The position numbers were made by a program, and so were the translations under genes. A stretch of DNA of 64,000 nt. It comes from Scenedesmus sp. ARA3. Taxonomy: Eukaryota > Chlorophyta > Chlorophyceae > Sphaeropleales > Scenedesmaceae. Each line of letters starts with the position of its first letter. Position 1 is the first letter of the stretch. Shown here in pieces: positions 25,537-48,900 of the stretch. The stretch covers positions 124,001 to 188,000 of the forward strand of contig RWJK01001973.1 in NCBI GenBank assembly GCA_004335835.1, read 5' to 3'. The notes beneath the pieces were generated by a model. That model had not been told where the DNA came from. It did no database searches and saw only the letters and a program-made list of their open reading frames with translations.

Positions 25537-28500
25537 TCAGATGCTGTCCTCGCACCCCTCGGCGATCGAGCAGGTCGGGATCACCTCCACTCCATCACTC
25601 ATCACCACCACCTTACGCTGTACGCCGCCGTTGCTGCTGCTGCGGCGCCCTTCTCGTGAGCCGCGCCTAGCCAGGGCGCCCTTGAGCGGCTGGCCTGCAG
25701 CATACACTGGCCGCTTGTTGTTGCTGGCCTGGCTGCTGCTGTTGGTGTTCTCCTCGGCAGCTGGCTGCTCTGGCTGCATGTCCTCTCCTTCTGTTGCTGC
25801 TGCTGCTGCCTGGGCTGCTGCTGCTGCTGCATCTGCCGCCGCGCCCTTGGAAAGCACGCTCTTCACCCACTGCTGGCGCGGCGTCTTCTTCTTGACAGGC
25901 AGCGAGTACGTCTGCGCAAGGCTGCCGCCTGCTGACACTGCCTTGCCAGGCACCGCTGACCCGACAGCAGCAGCTGCTGCATTGCTCTGCTGTGCTCCCG
26001 CCAGTGCGCCGCCAGCGCTCTTGGACCTGGCGCTGTCCGGGGCAAAGCGGCTGCGCAGGCCACTGCCGCCGCCGCTGCGGCTGCTGGCCATGTGTGCCGT
26101 GGGGCTGTTGACGCCATTGGTGCCCATGGTGGACAGCATGGCAGTGAGGTTGCCCGTGAAGGTGCGCACCAGGTTGTTGGTGTGATCCTCGACGTACCTG
26201 GAAGTGGCAGAAGGAAGAGGTGCAGCAACGGAAAGTTTGCTTGAGCGGACAGTGTCAAGGGCGATGTATCTTCTACCCGCCTGTCAGGGTCCTGGACATT
26301 CTGTGTGTGTGCTGCTCGCAAATGAACCTCACCTGTTGCCAGCCTTGGTGGTGTGCAGCCGCACTTTGGTCGCCCCGATCGCGTTGTGCACCAGCGTGAT
26401 GGTGGTCTTCAGCACGGGCCGCGCCAGGCCCACCACTGCGTTGCCGCTGCGCGCAAGCATGGCCCGCAGCTCGCCCATGATGGCCTGCTTCACCTCCGAC
26501 TTGATCAGGAACTCGCCGTGCGTCAGGTCGGTGTTGTAGTGCACCTGAATGACAGACATGTGGCAAGTTGCGACGGCACGCAAAACATGCCCAAAGGGTG
26601 CAGCGGATGAGTCGATGCAAAATTGCACAGCAGAGCCGCCACCCAGCCACTGCACTGAGAGCAGTCCTCACCTTTACGTGGCCGCAGCGCTCCAGCATGG
26701 CCTGCACCTGGCGTGCGTTCATGAGGTCGTCGCGGCCGCTGAGCAGCACCACGCTGCCTGCCGCCAGGTCCTCGGGCCACAGGTTGAGGTCGGTCCAGAA
26801 GAAGCCGCGACTGAAGGTGGCGCACACGTGCAGCTCGTGGCTGGCCATGTACACGGCAGACTTCTTGACAAAGTCCACCACGCTGTGGTAGCAGGCAGAG
26901 AAGGGGAAGAGACCGGGATGTCAGACTGTTTTAGGTCAAGCATGCATGCTACAGGCATGACTTGAGGTGCTGTCATGATGCAGGCTGTTACTGCATGCTT
27001 GCAGGACAGGAATACTTGTGATGGCAATGTGGCGTCAGCAGCATCTGGCAGCTACTCACTGGTGCAGGCCCTTCCACTGTGGCGCGTTGTACAGGAAGTT
27101 GGACAGCAGCTGGGGCATGAACATGCCAAAGCACACTGGGTCGATCAGGCACAAACTGTGCACGCGCTTGCGGTGCAGGCGTGCCAGGCGGCCGGCAATG
27201 AAGGTGCCTGCAGCAACAGCATGGTGACAATACTCAGTGACAGTTAGCAAGAGCCGCCGCTAGGCTGCAAAGGGACCGTGGCACTGCAACTTTGATACAC
27301 TTCTGCCTGCTGACACACCGCACAGTCATGCAGCTGCACCCACACAGCTGAGCAGCTGACAGCCTCACCGTATGAGTGCCCGATCACGCAAGCCTCCTCC
27401 ACGCCCAGCTTGTCCATGATGCCCACCACCGCGCCCACCACCTCGTCTGTGGTAGACACCGCGCCCAGGCGCATCGCCACGGCAGCGCACTCCACCACGA
27501 TCAGCGGGTGGCCCAGCGCCATCACCTGCAGCATCATCTCCAGGTAGGCTGTGGCAGCAGCAGCAGGACAGAGGTAAGAGGTGGGCAGCCAGGAATGACA
27601 GGGGCTGCCATCCACATATGAGTGATACACAGGCATCAAGTTGAAGCCCACCATGCCAAGCATGCAATGTATCTGTAGTGCATGCTGCTGGGCTCCAACC
27701 TCGCTCACGCACCTGGCAGGCCGCCCACGCCGTGCAGGAACAGCACCGGCATGTCCTTGCCGCCCAGGCCAGACTCCAGCGCGTCCTCCAGCGGGTTGGG
27801 CATGGTCTTCAGCATCACGCTCGTGTGCGTGCTCAGGTACGGCACCAGCGGCGGCTGCACGGGCGCGGCAACAGCCTGGCGGCGCGCTGCCATGCGCGCG
27901 CGCCAGCCGCTGCGTGGCTTCTGCGCTGCAGGCGCTGCTGGAGCTGCAGCTGCTGGGATGATGGGGATGGACGCGCCGTGCACTGCAGACGCTGCATTGA
28001 TGCTGGCTGCAAGGAAGTCTGCGTCGGCTGCCAGCTTTGCTGCCCAGTCCACTCCTGCTGCGGCAAACGGCGATGACTTGGAGCGCTGCATGCCGCTGGC
28101 ACCTGCAACCATAGCTGCGCCTGCTGCACCGCCTTCAGATGTCGACGCTGCAGCTGAGGCGTTGGCTGCTGCTGCTGCAAACACTGCTGGTGATGACTTG
28201 GCTGACTTGGCAGCCTCTGGCACTGGCGCAGCAGGTGCAGCAGCGCCGCCAACAGAGGGAGAGCCTGCAGACATGGCGCTGAGAGCTGACGCCACAGATG
28301 CATCCGAGATAGAGGAGCCAGAGGAGCAGCTGCGGTCTGTTGCGTTGGTCCTGTTGCCCATGTTGAGGGTGAAGTAGGCCATGTTCCTGCAGGGAAGCAG
28401 TTGCAACAGGTTTGGTGGTGAGACAGCGCATGCATAAGGATCAGGCAGCTGCTGCTTGCACATGCTGTGTCAGTTCACACTGCCAGTACAGCGACACTGC

Positions 28501-29815
28501 CTCGGCGGCCTACGGCATCATCAGTATGCAGGTGCTGTCAGGATACCATGCAACAATGCAGTGTTCCTGCAAGCATGGCATTGCTGCACTCACTCGTGTC
28601 TGTGCTGCTCAAAGCCCCAGCGCTTCAGCATCTGCCGCGCCAGCCAGCCCACAGCAGCCGTAGCCATGTAGAAGGCCAGCGGGCGCCAGCTGGCCTTGAG
28701 CGGCTCCCACAGGTGGCCCATGAACTTGACATGCGGCGCGTGGCCAGGCTCCAGCTTGAGGTGCCACACAGACTCCAGCTCCTCCACCATCTGAGGCAGG
28801 ATGTGGCCCAGGCCCTCATCGTGCATCTCTTGCCTGCAGGAAACAGCCAGCACATAGCATGAGCATTGGTGCCGCAAGCTACTGGTGTTGATGATGCAGT
28901 AAGTAGCTGTGTTGTGCTGGTGCAGAGCTGACTTGTTGGCTGCTGCAACTACTGCAGGATAGTTGTGCTCACAGCTCCCTGCTCATGGCATCCAGCATGT
29001 AACGGCTGCTGCTGTAGCTACCTCCGCATGCTGTTGCTGCTGATACTGGTTCAGGACTGTGATTGGCTAGTCACACTGCTGTGCAAGCACAATTGCGTCT
29101 CTGTCTCTCTGTCAGGGAAAGAACGTGCAAGCTGCAAACCTCTCTCTGGTGACTGCAAATGACATGTTTGGAGCAGTAGCTGTTGCTACTGCACTACTGG
29201 CAGCTTGTGCCTGCTGCTGTTCTGCTGGGGTCAGCGCACGTGCCAGCACTCACAGTGTACGGTACCAGAATGCATATGCCAAAAACTCCTCGGCATTGCC
29301 TGCATGCACCACACGGGCCCGGCAGACGTCAGCAGTGAGCCGATGCAAAGATCTGGCGACGGGCATTGGGAGGCTGTCATTTGATGCACATTTACACCAA
29401 TGCTCATATTTAAGCTCGAAAGAGACAGCCATTGCTCACCTTTCTTCACGTCTTCTGATTTGGCGCCAAGGAACCAGCCCGCAAAGTACATAGGGATGTC
29501 CAGGTCCGGTGTCTGCTTAAAGTACTTAATGCAGCGTTTGAAAGCTTTCATGGCATCGTGCTTGCTTGGCCTGTGGGGAACCGGCTGCTTGTTGAGCTCC
29601 GCCCAGCGGGGCCTCCAGTAGAATGTGTAGAACAGCGCCTCTATGGCCACGTAAAGGGCCACTAGGTTCCATCTTAGCGGCCAAAGTATCTGAAAGAAGA
29701 CGAAGAGGACTGATAGAATGGACACCCCGCCAATAGCGCGGACAGGCGACTTGCGGTCGAGCCTTAAGAGCTTGTCGCTTGCTGCTGACTGTGGCTCAGC
29801 AAGCAGGGCATCCAT
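25537..29815 (-). CDS. Membrane-anchored alpha/beta hydrolase
   Basis: Read right to left. Exon 1 (29815-29440) starts MDALLAEPQSAASD and holds a hydrophobic stretch (about residues 28-62) that should anchor the protein. Further exons give QEMHDEGLGHILPQ, then a Ser/Ala-rich linker (exon 28386-27713) leading into the hydrolase core: VLFLHGVGG (oxyanion region), EEACVIGHSYG (nucleophile elbow GxSxG, Ser), LCLIDPVCFGMFMPQLL, VVLLSGRDDLMN (candidate acid Asp) and DLTHGEFLI (candidate catalytic His). All three triad positions are present, so it should be active on an ester, amide or similar bond. The substrate cannot be named. A low-complexity, Ala/Ser-rich tail of about 200 residues (exon ending 25537) follows. 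A second hydrophobic stretch, ATAAVGWLARQML, precedes the linker and may also touch the membrane. The family resembles uncharacterised algal and protist hydrolases. Confidence 0.82.
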
Positions 29816-30827
29816 TTGTGTTCTTATACGTCAACTAAGCGCCTCAGCGGCCAGCTCATGCACTGCCTGCATAGAGCAGGATGAGATGTGAGGAACTGGC
29901 ACCGCTTGCACACTCAACTTTCTGCAGTCCATGTGCAACTCGCTCCTGCCTCATAGACAACTCGCAACCGAATTAACAGCCGGTGGTTCAGCAAACACAT
30001 GAAACCAGTCGGCTGACAATGAGTCCCGAGAAAGTGACAAGGTTCTGTTGCAGTTCAACCGGAGCTGAACAAACTAATGATTGAGTAGAAAAACATGTTC
30101 TAGCCTGAATCCTGAGAAACTGGCAGAAGTTCGCTCATGGGCCGGCTGAGAGCGCACTGGCTGTTTGGGCGGGATGTGTCGGATCAGGCTTCAGGGCCTC
30201 AACACACGGTGCAGCTTTTATGATGTAGGTATGCTCAACCTATAGAAGTATTCTCGCGTCCCAAGTGCTTGAAAATTTTCTGGTGATGACGTGCGTCGGC
30301 CTGATACCACTGATCAAATAGGTGTTACACCAACACGTTGTGTGGACAGACAGAGTGCATTGGGACGCATGCAGGCATGCTAGCGGCGTGGGTTCAACTT
30401 GAAGTTGAACTTGAATGTTTGCATTAGGTTGCATGCAGACCCTGTGTGGCAGGCGTCAGACAACCGCGACCCTTGCAGGCTATTTTGTCTCATGCAGGGT
30501 CAGCTCAACCGACCTAGTCAACAGGCAAACGTTACATCATGGCCATGAAGGCACCAATGTGCCATTTGTCTCGTGTAGCTGTAACATCTGTGTGTCGCAA
30601 ATGGATTTTACACACAAATATCCTTGAACATACAAATATCCTTGAGCATACAAATATCCTTGACATACAATGTGTGCAGTGGCTGCCGCAGTGCGACATA
30701 CATGATACATCAAGTTCTGCCTCTCTCCATCAAACTCTGCCACATGACCAGGCAGCAAAGCTCTTTGGTCTCTTGTGATACACAGGCAAGAAACTGAAAC
30801 AGCACAATACCAGACCAACCAGCCTGA
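29816..30827. other. Intergenic region: hydrolase promoter and SNAPC1-like 3' flank
   Basis: About 1.0 kb between two tandem minus-strand genes. Positions 29820-30230 are poor in CAG runs and probably carry the hydrolase promoter. There is a 19-bp perfect inverted repeat with a 1-bp centre at 30392-30410 (gttcaactt / aagttgaac) and a minisatellite at 30614-30666. No gene is supportable. Confidence 0.55.
30614..30666. repeat. 18-bp tandem repeat, three units
   Basis: Three near-identical units of acaaatatccttgaacat with 1-base changes and one deletion. It lies about 160-215 bp downstream (minus sense) of the SNAPC1-like stop codon, so it is probably within or just beyond that 3' UTR. On the minus strand the adjacent bases include TGTAAAA, a possible polyadenylation signal. 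Confidence 0.85.
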
Positions 30828-32536
30828 TCACGGCATGTCCTCGTCGTCATCTGCCTGCATCAGCATCGCGTCATGCGACCGGAACCACTGCTCGGCCAGC
30901 ACCAGCGTGTGCTGCCGCCGCTCGCGCTGCAGCTGCAGCACCTGCGCAGCAGCGCCAAGCCCCTGCACAGACCCTTCGCTCTCATCCTCCTGCAGCTCCT
31001 GCAGCTCAGCAGGCTGCAGCACACCAGCTGCACACAGCTCCTGCAAGTACTGCCAGCCCTGCTGCTGCTGCTGCCTCAGCATCGCCGCAGACGCTGCTGA
31101 CCCAGCCCTGGACGCCCCCTTGCTGGCGCCTGCCGCTTTGCGCTGCTGCTGCTGCACGCTGCCAGCAAGCTTCCGCAGGTGTGCGCTGCTGCTGCCCTCC
31201 TTGGCTGCTGCTCTCCCTGCATCCTCAGCCTCCTGCAGGGCCTGCTGCTGCTTGTTGAGTGCCTGCCGCACATACCCAGGCTTCCTGCTAGGATCCAGCA
31301 GCACCAGCATCTGCGCTGCCTCGTCACCAGCCAGCTGCGACAGGTTCGTACCAAAGTTGCGGTCAAACAGCTCTGGAATGCCAGCAGCCCTCGCTGCTTC
31401 AGCCGCTGCTGCTGCTTGCTGCTGCCGCTCCTGCTGCTGCTTCTCCTGCTGCTGTTGCTCCTGCAGCAGCAGCAAGGCTCTCTGTGACCGGTCAACACCT
31501 GGAGACTCTGAATTCTGCTTCTTGCGCTTGCTGGCGCTTTCCGCCTTGCCCTTCCCGCCTCTCTTACGGCCCTGCTGCTGATCTTGATCCTGCTGCTCCT
31601 GCAGCTGCTGCTGCTGCTGCCGCTGGTCATCCCCAGGCACCTGCAGCTCCTTAATGCGCAGCAGCGGCTCAAAGATGGCCTGCCGGGCACTGCCATACTT
31701 GCCGCACAGCGCCTGCAGGCTGCGGAAGTTTGCCAGGCTGCGCAGCGCAGTCTTGATGTGGAACAGCGCCTCCCTGTGCACCACAGGGTCCACAGACCGC
31801 GGGTTGGCACGCAGGCTGCGCGCCGCATTGGCTGCCGCATGCACTGCTGCAACACGCGCGCCATTGTGCGCGCGCGCCGCTGCCCTGTTTGCTGCAGCTA
31901 GGCCGAGCCCAAGGTCTGGGTAGCGGGGCTTGGGGGGAGCCAGCCATGTTGGCAGCTGCGGCGCCCAGTGCACCGGCCGCCTGAACTGCCCGACCAAGAA
32001 ACGCTGGCGCGCTAGCAGCAGCTGCAGCGCACCCAGCGCATCTGCACCAGCAGCACCAGCTGCACTGAACTGCACCGCGGCCTGCTGCAGCAGCTGCAGC
32101 TGCTGCAGCGAGGTGTAGATGGCAGCAGGGGGCAGGTTGAGCTGCGTGTCATGCAAGCAGTGCAGCATGAACACCACACCTGCCTTCACTGCCACCGGCA
32201 CAGTCATAGCTGGGCGCTGCTGCTGCTGCGGTTGAGGATGCTGCTGCGCTGCTGCGAGCTTATCTACTGCTGCTGCCGTCCCTGCCGCTGCCGCTCCTGC
32301 TGGCTGAGCGACAGCAGCTGGGGGAAGAGCTGCTGCCGCTGCCGCTGCTGCTGCGTCAGGTTCTGCATCATCCTGCAACCCCTCTGCCTCGTCAAAGATG
32401 GCCAGCAAGTCGTTAAAGAAGTCGTCATCATCCAGCTCATCATCATCCAGCTCATCATCATTCGAAGCAAGCATATCCATCCCAGCTGCTCCAGGGTCGA
32501 GCAAGTGCTGCGGCCCGAGCAAGCATGCTGACTGCA

Positions 32537-32568
<32 letters not shown>

Positions 32569-33609
32569 AGTGATGCCCCCAACAGAGGCAACTGCAACTC
32601 TGGCACCTGCTGTGGCTGTAGCTTCACCTCAAACTGCTGCTGCTGCTGCTCTAAAACACCGCCACCGACAGCATCGCCGTCCAGCAACAGCTCATTGTTG
32701 AGCTGCAATGAGTTTGCTGATGATGTCTGCCGTATGGTGCATGGCTGTTGCTGCACAGGCACTGCTGCAGGGACACATGCTGCACCAGCTGCTGCTGTTG
32801 TTGCAACGCCAGCAGCTGCTTTTGCTGCAGCACCCGCGGCTGCACCTGCAGCTAGTGCTGTCTGCTCCACTCCAGCCAAGCTCCACCGCTGCTGTTGCTT
32901 GGCCGCAGCTTGCGATCCAGCTGCAGCTGCTCCGGCTGCAGCAGCTGCTGCCTTGTCCACATGCATCAGCCATAGTGTAGAGCTGGCTGGTGCTGTTGGG
33001 CTGAGAAGATCCAGCCTGTTGAGTGCTGTTGCGTACAGCAGCTGTGTGTACTCAGGGCTGTGCTCGCAGCCAGAGTACGCCTGCAGGTTGCAAGGCGGCG
33101 TGGCAGCAGCGAGTCAGCAACCCAAGAGCTATGGCATGGCATGCAACATAGACTGATTGACTGGGCCCTCTCATCCTGAGAAGGAAACTTCAAGGGATGC
33201 ACATATGAAGCATGCATCACATGCAAGGGTAATTAGCATGCATGGCATGCAGCTGCTGCTGCTGCTGCTCTGTTGCGTGCGACATGACTGCCACATGTTT
33301 GCAGGAGCACAGCACCCACCTGATGTAAGTAAGCATATCCGCCAGCCCTGAACAGGCGTTTAAAGGTGAGATACGAAAGGGTCTGCTCAAGCTGGGCCTG
33401 CAGCAGCAGTGGCAGCAGCAGCACCAGCACAGCAGGGTGTGTTGAGAGTCTGCATGCGGCGGCAGAGCACGTCCTGAAGAAACTAAAGCATTCACCATAG
33501 CACATACACTCGTCCGTGCCCGCATGTGCCTTACCTGAAGAGCAAACGCATCTATCAGGGAGTTGATGTCGCGCTCAAACCCATACAAGTGCTCAGGCCC
33601 ACACTGCAT
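30828..33609 (-). CDS. SNAP43/SNAPC1-like subunit of the snRNA-activating complex
   Basis: Three exons (33609-33535, 33397-33320, 33080-30828), all phase 0, give 801 aa. The N-terminus (DINSLIDAFALQAQLEQTL, then SYLTFKRLFRAGGYAYLHQ) and a central block (VKAGVVFMLHCLHDTQLN, then YTSLQQLQLLQQA, then RFLVGQFRRPVHW) follow the order and spacing style of SNAP43: D..LL..F, F..L, a LY.LYGLY.TQL-like helix, and a VGQFRR.I-like segment. The two blocks are split by an insert of roughly 300 residues rich in Q/A, with an acidic patch (DDELDDDELDDDDFFND). The C-terminal half is Q/A-rich and may form coiled coil. SNAPc binds the proximal sequence element of snRNA promoters and recruits Pol II or Pol III. 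The call rests on pattern memory without a profile search. The start codon opens an in-phase 25-codon exon. Confidence 0.6.
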
Positions 33610-34099
33610 CTTCCTAACATGTTGGAATGACCATCACGTGTAGACCCGGGTGACAAGTTTCACTTTTGCTCAGCTGCTGGTAGAGAAAGCCTGTTCCATA
33701 CACAAGCAGCTTCAGCAGCCTGTCAGCAGCATTTCACAAAAAAACATGGAACGCGGAATGCAGCACAAACCATCAAATTGTATTCGCCCGCAGAAGCTTC
33801 ATATCCGAACACCAGGTACTGACAGTGACATCCTGCTGAGCCCTGTACACTCGCCCGCCCGTTCCGATGCCCATGAGGACTGGCATCAGCATCTGAACGC
33901 TTCGCTGCTTAGTACTGCGCACTCTGGACACGCATGCGTTGGTTGCGATTCAAACTGTGGACACTTACCTCACTGCTGCTCAGCACAGCATGCAGCTGCT
34001 CAAGTAACCTTGTTGCAGCAGTTCATGTATCACAGAGCATAAATTAAGCATAAACGCTATCCTGGAGGGCGCAGCTGGGCTCTGCAGCCGTAGGACACT
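33610..34099. promoter_or_regulatory. Bidirectional promoter region, SNAPC1-like (-) and SMC3 (+)
   Basis: 490 bp separate the two divergent start codons. Both genes are nuclear housekeeping functions, so shared control is plausible. I could not pick out a convincing core promoter motif. The region lacks the CAG repeats seen in genes. Confidence 0.55.
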
Positions 34100-44580
<10,481 letters not shown>

Positions 44581-45982
44581 TTGCTTTGGTGGCGTGCTCG
44601 ACTTTCAGCGATGTCTTTATTACCTTATGACTGCCGGGACTCGACACAGCACATGTGTTGCCGAACCTGTGTCCTTTACTTCTGTACAGCACTACTGTGC
44701 AGGTCAGTGGCCTCGCATCATGACTGACGGCTAGCCCGTGTCATGCTGCCTGACCAGGCAGCTGGCAGACAGATAGTTTGCAAGCATCACAACAACATAC
44801 ATGTACATGATGACATGTTTCTTGGCTTTTTGACTTTGATATCCTGGAACCTACTTGTGCGTGTCATGGCTGGTAGAGGTCCTCGGGCTGTTGCTGGTGT
44901 GCTTCATGGAGAGGGTGATGTGGAGCGCCGCTGGCCATGGTGGCAGATGTGCCGTTGCTAGAGGTGAAGCTGGCTGAGCGCTTCCGCGCAGGGCAAGCAC
45001 CAGATGTTGCATGATGCTTATGCTTGTAATGAATGCAACCGGCAACTTTCTTTATACCAGCACAAGACGTCCTGCAGGGCTCGCATATGCGCTTGCTGTG
45101 TTGCATCCACCTTGCTCTGCTGCAGCCTAGCTTAGCAGTGGTGCCAGGGCTACATGTTAACTTGGGATGTTCTCTCGGGATGCATGTGTCATGTGAGCCT
45201 CATTAGGGGTGGTTGTGCACAGTAAGCTGCTGTGGCTCTATGTGATGTATTGACTTTTGACACTTTGCATGTGTGCGAACCTTGGATCAGGCCACACAAG
45301 TGTTCCGGGACCCCATAGGCTATTGTTTTTGTTGATCTTAAGCTGTGGTCCAGGCTCGTTGTATTTGATGTAAAGCATCACGCATACAGTTGAGCCAGTT
45401 GCCGGACACACCAGGGATGAGACGACTGTTCAGCTAGGCAGTGCCATGGCGGTCATGCTGCAGGGGCTCTGTTTGCCCGTGCCAATCCCGTCTGCTGCAT
45501 GATACTTTGCGGCAGTGTGAAATCATGCAATATAAAAGAAGGCCACAGGCCCACCCAGGAAGGAGCCACAAGGCTTGTAAGGTGTCCCCCCAGTGCTGAT
45601 GTGGCTGCTGCAGTTACGACTGCGACCACACCAAGAGCACCCCACATGCGTTCCAAACAAAAATGTTGCTTATTATAGACTCTCCATTCTCAAACCCTTC
45701 AGGTTCAGGCTGAGAAGGGTAAACTTCGCATCAGGTTCCGCGCAAGCAGAAGTGACAACCGAACTGGTTGCTGCATGCGGCAGCTGTGAGCTCCGCTTAC
45801 ACGTCGAAGATCATACGTTTTGACAGTCAGCAGTGGGGTTGATAGTCGTCACGGATTTGCCACGAGCATCTTGGTTACTTCTGCTCCTCTCAGCTGGACC
45901 CGTGCTCTGAACTTCTGCGCTTACCCACGTAATAGTGTTCCGTGGACCAGGTTTGAACAATTCGTCTCAGTAGTTTGTGGTC
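44581..45982. other. Intergenic region between SMC3 and the sugar dehydrogenase gene
   Basis: 1.4 kb with the SMC3 3' flank (and the 51-bp element at 45004-45054) and the dehydrogenase promoter. From about 45640 the sequence is less CAG-rich, as in other promoters of the window. No gene is supportable. Confidence 0.6.
45004..45054 (+). repeat. 51-bp dispersed element, copy B
   Basis: Second copy of the 6729-6779 element, 49 of 51 bases identical and same orientation relative to the upstream gene (SMC3). It includes the TGTAA core and lies about 0.42 kb after the SMC3 stop codon. Flanking sequence on either side is not alignable to copy A by eye. Confidence 0.8.
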
Positions 45983-48900
45983 ATGGAGTTCACAAACGGA
46001 CAGCGGTGGATGTGGCTGGCGGTTCTTGTGGTGTGCTTTGCCGTAGCCCCGTCCGGTGAGTACCTAAACACGTTCATTGTCTGTTTTATGTGCTTGGCTT
46101 GAAGGTTTGCTCCTGTCCCCGGAGTTGGTTGCTACTACGCTGTGGTGACACCCGAGTCTGCTCCACCAGTTGCAGCAGTGATCCCTCCGCATTTAGCAGC
46201 ACACAAGGGTCGCAAGCGAAAGCAGTTGTGAAAATGCTTCTATCCGTTTCATCAAGTACAGCCAAAGCCATGTTGTGCTTGCTGTGCTGTGTCACACAAC
46301 CAGCCCATCACGCTGTTGCAGACCAGAGATGCGGTGCCTTAACTAGCTAGGCACACACCAGCATGCAGCTTCGGCACAGCAGTTTGCTCTCCATTGCTAT
46401 GTAACATGGTGCCACTACCACTGCCTACATCTGTTCTGACTCCGGTGACCTGCTGCCGTGCCTGCAGCGCATGCACAGAAATGGTGGAGGAAAGGTGTCC
46501 TGGAAGCACACAAGGGCTTCAAGGTCCGGCTGTATACTAAAGCCCAATATGCGCGGTCTATGACGTCGGTGGTTTATAAGGGGGCCACCATCCTGTACGT
46601 CGGAACGCGCAAGGTGCGCCTGATTGGTTAGTGCCGCCAGTCAGGCCCAGCCTGCTGCAGATGCTGGCTCAACTGAGGGTGCTTGCTTGCTTGCATGTTC
46701 AACGGCTCAGCAGAAGATAGCCAACATGCATAGCTGGTAGGACGCACAGCTGTTGCCAAGCATAGCACATCTGGCACAGCAGCAGTGTGGACTAGGCGCG
46801 CCAGCGCCTCTATGAGTGGCTGGGGCTGAGACAATCAACTCTGGACCGTGCTGTTGGTGCTGCTGACACTGCTGCTGCTGCTGCTGCTTGCTGCTGTGCT
46901 GTTATTGTTACGCGCAGGATTGGGGTGGAGCACATTCGGATGTGAGTGGCAGCAGCAGCACCAGCAGCTTGCTGCAATGAACACATGCAGACAAAGTGTC
47001 GAGGAGTCGCAGCCGGCAGCTGCTGCATCATCATCCACCATAATTGTCGGGAAGCTGGTCACAGATGACGGGCCTTGTCTGCCTGCACATGACATTGACA
47101 CCATGCATTGGGCCTGTGCAGCCCACGCAGCGCTACTCTTGCACTGTCCTAGTGCTAGCCGCTGCCATTGCGCCAGCCACAATCATCTGCTTTCCACAGG
47201 TCAAGGCAGTGACAGTGCTCTTCCTAGGCCGTAAGTTGTCCCTTGCTGGCGCTGGCTTCTTACATGCCTTGCTGCGCTGTATTGCTGCATTGCTGCATTG
47301 CTGCGTGCGCACGCAGGTCTTTGCTGTTGTCGACTCCAACAGTGACGGCGTGGTCGACTATGTGCACTCCCTGGTGGTGGATGGCATCAACACGCCCCAC
47401 GGCATCGCGCTGCAAGGCGACTCGCTGTTTGTTGCCTCCTATGAGGACTTTCCTGATGACGGCGTCAAAGAGAAGGGGCTCATCTGGCGCCTGGACAACG
47501 TGCACCAGTACGCGCTGCAGAACAAGGTGTGTGTGTGTGTGGGGGGCGGGGGTATGTGCTGCGTGTGCCTGTGTGCCTGTGTGTGAAGCAGCTGCAAGCC
47601 ATGTTCGGTGTGGAGAGTAGGTGGCAGCGTGTGTTGCTGATCATGGCATGTGTGGCGGACCAAAGTAGGTTGTGAGGCCCCACAGTGCCTGCAGCAGAGA
47701 CAGCAGCAACTGCTGGTGTGAAGCGCCGGGTGCGTAACACTCGCGTCTGTGTGCCTGTCGCCTGCAGACCTACAAGAGGAACGACGCTGACCTCAAAGTC
47801 ATCACTGACGCCCTGCCTGGGGACCGCTGGCATGGGTGAGAGTACTTGGGCTGCTGCTGCCAATGCTGCTCTGAGTTTGGCTGCAATTGCCCTCAGCCAT
47901 GTGAGGGCTGCTTATGCGCGCACACTGCACCTATTTCAAGCATGTTGTGTGCAGGCTGCTCAGGCTGCTATGGCCACTCACAAATTTTTAACAGCTCCCA
48001 CACGTCTAGCGCGTTACATCTGTCACCAACAGTTTCTTGATGGTATTGTCCATCCAAGATGGTGCCAGGACCCACATGTAACTATCCTCTCTCTGTTGTG
48101 GCCGTATCTGACATGCAATGGCTGCAGCTGGCGCTACATCAAGTTTGACAGCAAGGACCAGCTGCTGGTCACCATCGGCATCCCCTGCAATGCCTGCGAG
48201 GTGGATGACCCTGCAGCTCCAGCCGGTGACGGCGGTACCGGCAAGTTCCGCTACGGTGAGCAGGGCACGAGTACGCTGCATACTCTCAGTGTGGCGTCTT
48301 CTTTTGTCTGTTCGGCACTCGAAGGCAAGCTAAGCTGAGAACATGGCAGCTCCAGCGCAGGGTATTTCCTTCAGCTCGCCTGCATGGTGTGCAACCAGCA
48401 AGTGTCAGCCTACACATCAACGCTGCTAGTGATTGGCATTGAGGCCAAAGCAAAGCAGGGCCAGCAGAACAGCAGTGTGTGCTATGCACGTACTTGTCCT
48501 CACTCTGTCAAGCGCACATTGCCAAACAGAACAGCCGCTCAGCCTGCAAGGCATTTGTCACCGCACCCTACTCCCAGGGGGAAACAACAGCACCCTGCAC
48601 TTCTCAGCCATGCCCTGGAAGCTGCCCTGCATTCTGTCACTCTGCGCCCCCGTATGTCGCCGCAAAGCTCCATGATTGTCGCGACAGACCTACTCCCTGC
48701 CAGTCTGATCTGTGGTCTGCGCACTGCTGCTGCAGGCACCATCTACCGCCTTAATGTGGCCAACCCCAACGCCGCACCAGTGGTTGTTGCCACAGGCGTG
48801 CGCAACAGCGTGGGCCTTGAGCACCACCCCGACACAAAGGTGCGCTGCTGTTGCACAGGGGGCCTGCTCAATCAGCAACACCACCCACACTATGCTGCTT

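Noticed and set aside
29125..29493. 122-codon plus-strand frame opposite the hydrolase gene
   Set aside because: Overlaps coding exons and introns of the minus-strand hydrolase and has no protein-like conservation.
47206..47231. Possible extra dehydrogenase exon between cag and gtaagt near 47200
   Set aside because: Exons ending at 46613 and starting at 47317 already join in phase 0 and give the expected propeller strand; adding this piece breaks the pattern.
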